Shown here: positions 38,768 to 40,782 of the stretch, one piece after another
Layout of the letters: every line of letters begins with the position of its first letter
How positions within the stretch are numbered: position 1 is the stretch's first letter
Virus record (IMG/VR): IMGVR_UViG_3300048999_000045
Location: 1 to 40,782 of that record
DNA from: a virus
Length of the DNA stretch: 40,782 bases
Reading direction: 5' to 3' (one strand)
The notes under the pieces: generated by a model
The model's database searches: none
Seen by the model: the letters and a program-made list of their open reading frames with translations, nothing else
What the model was told of the DNA's origin: nothing
Program-made: the position numbers and the translations under genes

Positions 38768-39174
38768 GACTGTAGCTCCGGCCAGTTTACCCTGCCCGTA
38801 GGTGGAGCATAGGATCGAGCAGCGATAGCCGCAACGCCATTCACTCCCACACCCGGGATCTGGAGAAGTCCTTCCACAGACCAGGCTTCGGGGTGCTTGA
38901 TGTCGTGCTCCTTTAGGGCATTGATCGTTCGACCGGACAGCTTCCGCTTCAGCGGCGCCGGACTTTTCGCGGGATGCTGCTTGACTAGACGCAGGCATTC
39001 CTTCAGGTGAGTGTTGAGCGCTCGAAGGGCGTTCCGCTCGTCACGCTGTCGAGCCTTGACTGTGGACGCATGCTTAGCCGACGTCTCGAGTTTGAGAATG
39101 TCCTCTGCTCTGACTCTACGTTCGATGCTGATAGCGAAGGTGTTGACTAGGTCCTGTGTGCTAATGTCTCTCAT
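38764..39174 (-). CDS. helix-hairpin-helix protein, alpha-CTD-like
   Basis: 136 residues. The first 70 are helical and basic, with RNALRALNTHLKECLRL. The C-terminal half (about 78-125) reads LSGRTINALKEHDIKHPEAW, then SVEGLLQIPGVGVNG, strikingly like the C-terminal domain of RNA polymerase alpha (LS-x-R-x-x-N-x-L, then LLxxPGVGxxxL) and like helix-hairpin-helix domains. It may contact DNA or mimic alpha-CTD. It overlaps both neighbours by 4 bases. Function unproven. Confidence 0.55.
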   Translation of the reverse strand: MRDISTQDLVNTFAISIERRVRAEDILKLETSAKHASTVKARQRDERNALRALNTHLKECLRLVKQHPAKSPAPLKRKLSGRTINALKEHDIKHPEAWSVEGLLQIPGVGVNGVAAIAARSYAPPTGRVNWPELQS

Positions 39175-39611
39175 GACTCATTCTCCTTGAGCCCGTTGGG
39201 ATAGATAATTAAGACCTGTAGCCTGAGCTTGCGAGCGTAGCGAACTGTCGCCCAGGTTCCTGATCCTCGTCGTTCCTCATCATAACCTCGAGGTGTCGCT
39301 ACCAGCAACTCACTGCATTCCACCATATCCTTATCCCGGACTAGGTAGTCTCGGGGTTCGCAGATGATCTTGGCCTTAGAGAAGTGCGCTCGATAATCGT
39401 CCTTGATCGGCGGATGCAACTGGACTAGACCGTTGTAGCCATACCAGATGGTTGCGGCTTCATAGTCCGCTCCGACGCAATCGCCGTTGTGCATCCACAG
39501 GAACCCGTCATCTCTCAAGCGGCAGAGTTGTCTGTGGAGAGTTAGCTCCTGCTGCTTGGTGATCCCCTTCTTCGTTCCGGTGAAGGCTAGGTGCCTATAG
39601 GCGGACCTCAT
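39171..39611 (-). CDS. SLOG-domain (DprA-like Rossmann) protein
   Basis: 146 residues from ATG 39609-39611 (AAAGG 7 bases upstream). AFTGTKKGIT near the start, then a HNGDCVGADYEAA motif and GSGTWATVRYARK near 120 match the SLOG superfamily, which binds nucleotides and nucleotide-derived signals. Some SLOG proteins are sensors or effectors in bacterial conflict systems; phage versions may capture signals or act on free nucleotides. It overlaps both neighbours by 4 bases. Family match is by motif; ligand unknown. Confidence 0.6.
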   Translation of the reverse strand: MRSAYRHLAFTGTKKGITKQQELTLHRQLCRLRDDGFLWMHNGDCVGADYEAATIWYGYNGLVQLHPPIKDDYRAHFSKAKIICEPRDYLVRDKDMVECSELLVATPRGYDEERRGSGTWATVRYARKLRLQVLIIYPNGLKENES

Positions 39612-39871
39612 GGTTTTGCCTTTCTGAGTTTCTTCTTGACGACCCATTGTGCCAAGGCTTTGGCCATATGCTCTTTCGCTTCATGTGCTAACCTCTTGCC
39701 GAGAGCTGCAGCTTCATCATAGTCGTCGCATGGACTGCCGGCCTCATACTGTCCGAACGGAGTCATTATCTCGGGGTAGAACCGGCCGGTCTTCCGATCA
39801 GTCTTCACTGCGCCGCTTGGTAGACGCCGGGCATCCTTGTCCAGTTCTGCGAACATTTCTTTGTCAGTCAC
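39608..39871 (-). CDS. hypothetical protein
   Basis: 87 residues from GTG 39869-39871, which overlaps the upstream stop (GTGA) and has GAGGAGG 10 bases before it; a longer upstream frame is out-of-frame sequence. The sequence (DARRLPSGAVKTDRKTGRFY; YDEAAALGKRLAHEAKEHMA) is mixed, with an Ala-rich helix and a Lys-rich end. No family recognised. Confidence 0.5.
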   Translation of the reverse strand: MTDKEMFAELDKDARRLPSGAVKTDRKTGRFYPEIMTPFGQYEAGSPCDDYDEAAALGKRLAHEAKEHMAKALAQWVVKKKLRKAKP

Positions 39872-40056
39872 TGCTTGAGTACCTCCTCTAATTCGTGGAC
39901 CGGGCAGTCTATGTCGAAGGTGTAGCTCGGATATGGGGGCTGCTTCTCCGGACAGTTGCAACCCTGCATCCTAGCGTCCTCGCTTCCGGGGAGTGGATCG
40001 GGTTTCCATCCTGGAGGTGCTCCCTTCATGTCGAACGAAACAGTCACTGTGCTCAT
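39868..40056 (-). CDS. small Cys-rich phage protein, first gene of cassette
   Basis: 62 residues from ATG 40054-40056 (AAGGAT before it; a GTG three bases earlier is possible). The sequence has GCNCPEKQPPYPSYTFDIDC and then PVHEL: a Cys-x-Cys-Pro and Asp-Cys-Pro-Val-His, a pattern seen in many short phage proteins and likely to bind a metal. It overlaps the next gene by 4 bases and begins the cassette. Confidence 0.55.
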   Translation of the reverse strand: MSTVTVSFDMKGAPPGWKPDPLPGSEDARMQGCNCPEKQPPYPSYTFDIDCPVHELEEVLKQ

Positions 40057-40127
40057 CACTTATCCTTTCAATGAATTACGTGTCTCTCAAAACCCAAACC
40101 ATATAAGATGGGACCAGGTGCGTGGGA

Positions 40128-40168
40128 TACGTATGGCCGCCTATTTTTGGACGGGGCGGTCATACGTA
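40128..40168. repeat. 14-base inverted repeat (large hairpin)
   Basis: TACGTATGGCCGCC (40128-40141) and GGCGGTCATACGTA (40155-40168) are inverted copies with one mismatch, around a 13-base loop, followed by no T-tract. It lies between the gene at 40186 and the cassette. It may be a terminator-like structure or a binding site. Nothing else is visible in the 129-base gap 40057-40185 except an AT-rich stretch near 40095-40110. Confidence 0.55.
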
Positions 40169-40185
40169 ACGGGTGGGTAGATTTA

Positions 40186-40296
40186 TTACGGCAAGACGTT
40201 GGCGATGGTCGACATCGTATGGACGAAGTTCATGAACAGCGGATAGACGAACGATACGACAGTCACGGCAACGGCAATTTGGAATAGACGGATCAT
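40186..40296 (-). CDS. 36-residue membrane peptide
   Basis: From ATG 40294-40296 to TAA 40186-40188, MIRLFQIAVAVTVVSFVYPL at the start, one membrane helix, then a short tail. AAAGGAA lies 6 bases before the ATG, similar to the leader of the gene at 40732. It lies alone between two large inverted repeats. Like the 34133-34243 peptide it is the same length, with no sequence similarity that I can see. Unknown role. Confidence 0.55.
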   Translation of the reverse strand: MIRLFQIAVAVTVVSFVYPLFMNFVHTMSTIANVLP

Positions 40297-40370
40297 GGTT
40301 CGTTCCTTTCGTTTCGATGTTCACAGTATACAGGCAACAGATTAAGAATGTGTTACGGGATGGAAAGAAA

Positions 40371-40442
40371 TGTGCGCGACACGTTATAGGCTTCATTACG
40401 ATACACAGCGGACGCACAAGGCGTTTCAGCGTGTCGCGCACA
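40371..40442. repeat. 13-base perfect inverted repeat
   Basis: TGTGCGCGACACG (40371-40383) and CGTGTCGCGCACA (40430-40442) are perfect inverted copies with a 46-base loop. On the minus strand it comes just after the gene at 40451 and is followed by TTTCTTTCC, so a terminator of an unusually large loop is possible. It could also be a regulator site, an RNA element or a DNA end or origin feature. Confidence 0.6.
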
Positions 40443-40450
40443 TTCAGGTT

Positions 40451-40732
40451 TTAGGCGTCGGCCTTTTCGGCGTTCGCCTTTTTCGCACGTGGCGCACGGG
40501 CAGGTTTCGCAACCTTCGCGGCGTAGGTCGTATCGAACGCAGCGCGGATTGCATCATAGTCGCGTTGGTTGTTCGCAACCCATGACGTGTTGCGGATGTG
40601 CGCAGACACCTTTGCGCGTAGACGCGAACGGATTTGTTTGTCGTTCAGCGTGAACGACTTGTTGTCACGGTGCACGTCGGAGATGATGGTTTTCAACACG
40701 ACGGGAAACGTGATCGATTTACGTGCAGGCAT
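40451..40732 (-). CDS. small basic hypothetical protein
   Basis: 93 residues. PVVLKTIISDVHRDNKSFTL and VSAHIRNTSWVANNQRDYDA form a helical domain seen in various phage proteins, then an Ala/Lys-rich tail (ARAPRAKKANAEK). AAAGGA lies 7 bases before the ATG. It may bind nucleic acid through the tail. The 50 bases upstream hold a small GTCGC/GCGAC hairpin. No family recognised. Confidence 0.5.
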   Translation of the reverse strand: MPARKSITFPVVLKTIISDVHRDNKSFTLNDKQIRSRLRAKVSAHIRNTSWVANNQRDYDAIRAAFDTTYAAKVAKPARAPRAKKANAEKADA

Positions 40733-40782
40733 TGTGCATTCCTTTCATCGTCGCGTCATTGCGACATCACCTTTATCGCATA

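Noticed and set aside
1-40782. tRNA genes, CRISPR arrays, insertion sequences and integrase genes
   Set aside because: Looked for cloverleaf-like structures, regular repeats, transposase and recombinase motifs and saw none; a dedicated search would be needed to exclude degenerate ones.

Overview
The window is a large part of the genome of a tailed double-stranded DNA phage with a long non-contractile tail (siphovirus-like). The host is most likely an alphaproteobacterium. The basis for that is the tail-tip module: a DUF2460-like protein, a DUF2163/BR0599-like protein, an NlpC/P60 peptidase and a very large tail-tip protein, in the same order as genes 12-15 of the Rhodobacter gene transfer agent and related alphaproteobacterial phages. 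I see no tRNA, rRNA, CRISPR array, insertion sequence, integrase or lysogeny repressor, so nothing in the window supports a temperate lifestyle. The absence proves little because the window is not shown to be the complete genome.

Positions 157-25564 are one leftward (minus strand) late block. Reading in the direction of transcription: terminase small and large subunits, portal, prohead protease fused to a scaffold-like region, major capsid protein with an inserted domain, head-tail connector and tail completion genes, tail tube, tail assembly chaperone pair made by a -1 frameshift, a 1272-residue tape measure with an embedded peptidase-like domain, tail-tip module, tail fibre or appendage proteins, holin and SAR endolysin. 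A truncated rightward gene enters from the left edge and converges on the endolysin gene.

Positions 25549-30100 are a mixed-strand region. It holds rightward genes for an unknown basic protein pair, a ThyX-like thymidylate synthase, a DUF1643 protein and a MazG-like pyrophosphohydrolase. Between them are leftward genes for an acidic disordered protein and two membrane proteins. Divergent overlapping promoters (about 25550-25579) separate the late block from this region, and a bidirectional terminator lies at about 26548-26582.

Positions 30124-35425 are a leftward group of small early-type genes with an ATP-dependent DNA ligase, a small helix-turn-helix protein and several short genes, two of them preceded by good sigma70-like promoters. 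At 35448-35579 there is a control region with promoters facing both ways around an inverted repeat, followed by one short rightward gene and a strong terminator hairpin.

Positions 35860-40056 are a tightly packed leftward cassette of fifteen small genes. The first eleven are joined by ten consecutive 4-base start/stop overlaps. Only a SLOG-like protein, a helix-hairpin-helix protein and two Cys-rich (zinc-binding-like) proteins suggest any biochemical role. It is the least explained part of the window and the best place to look for a new host-takeover or anti-defence function. Two small genes and two large inverted repeats follow at 40128-40732.
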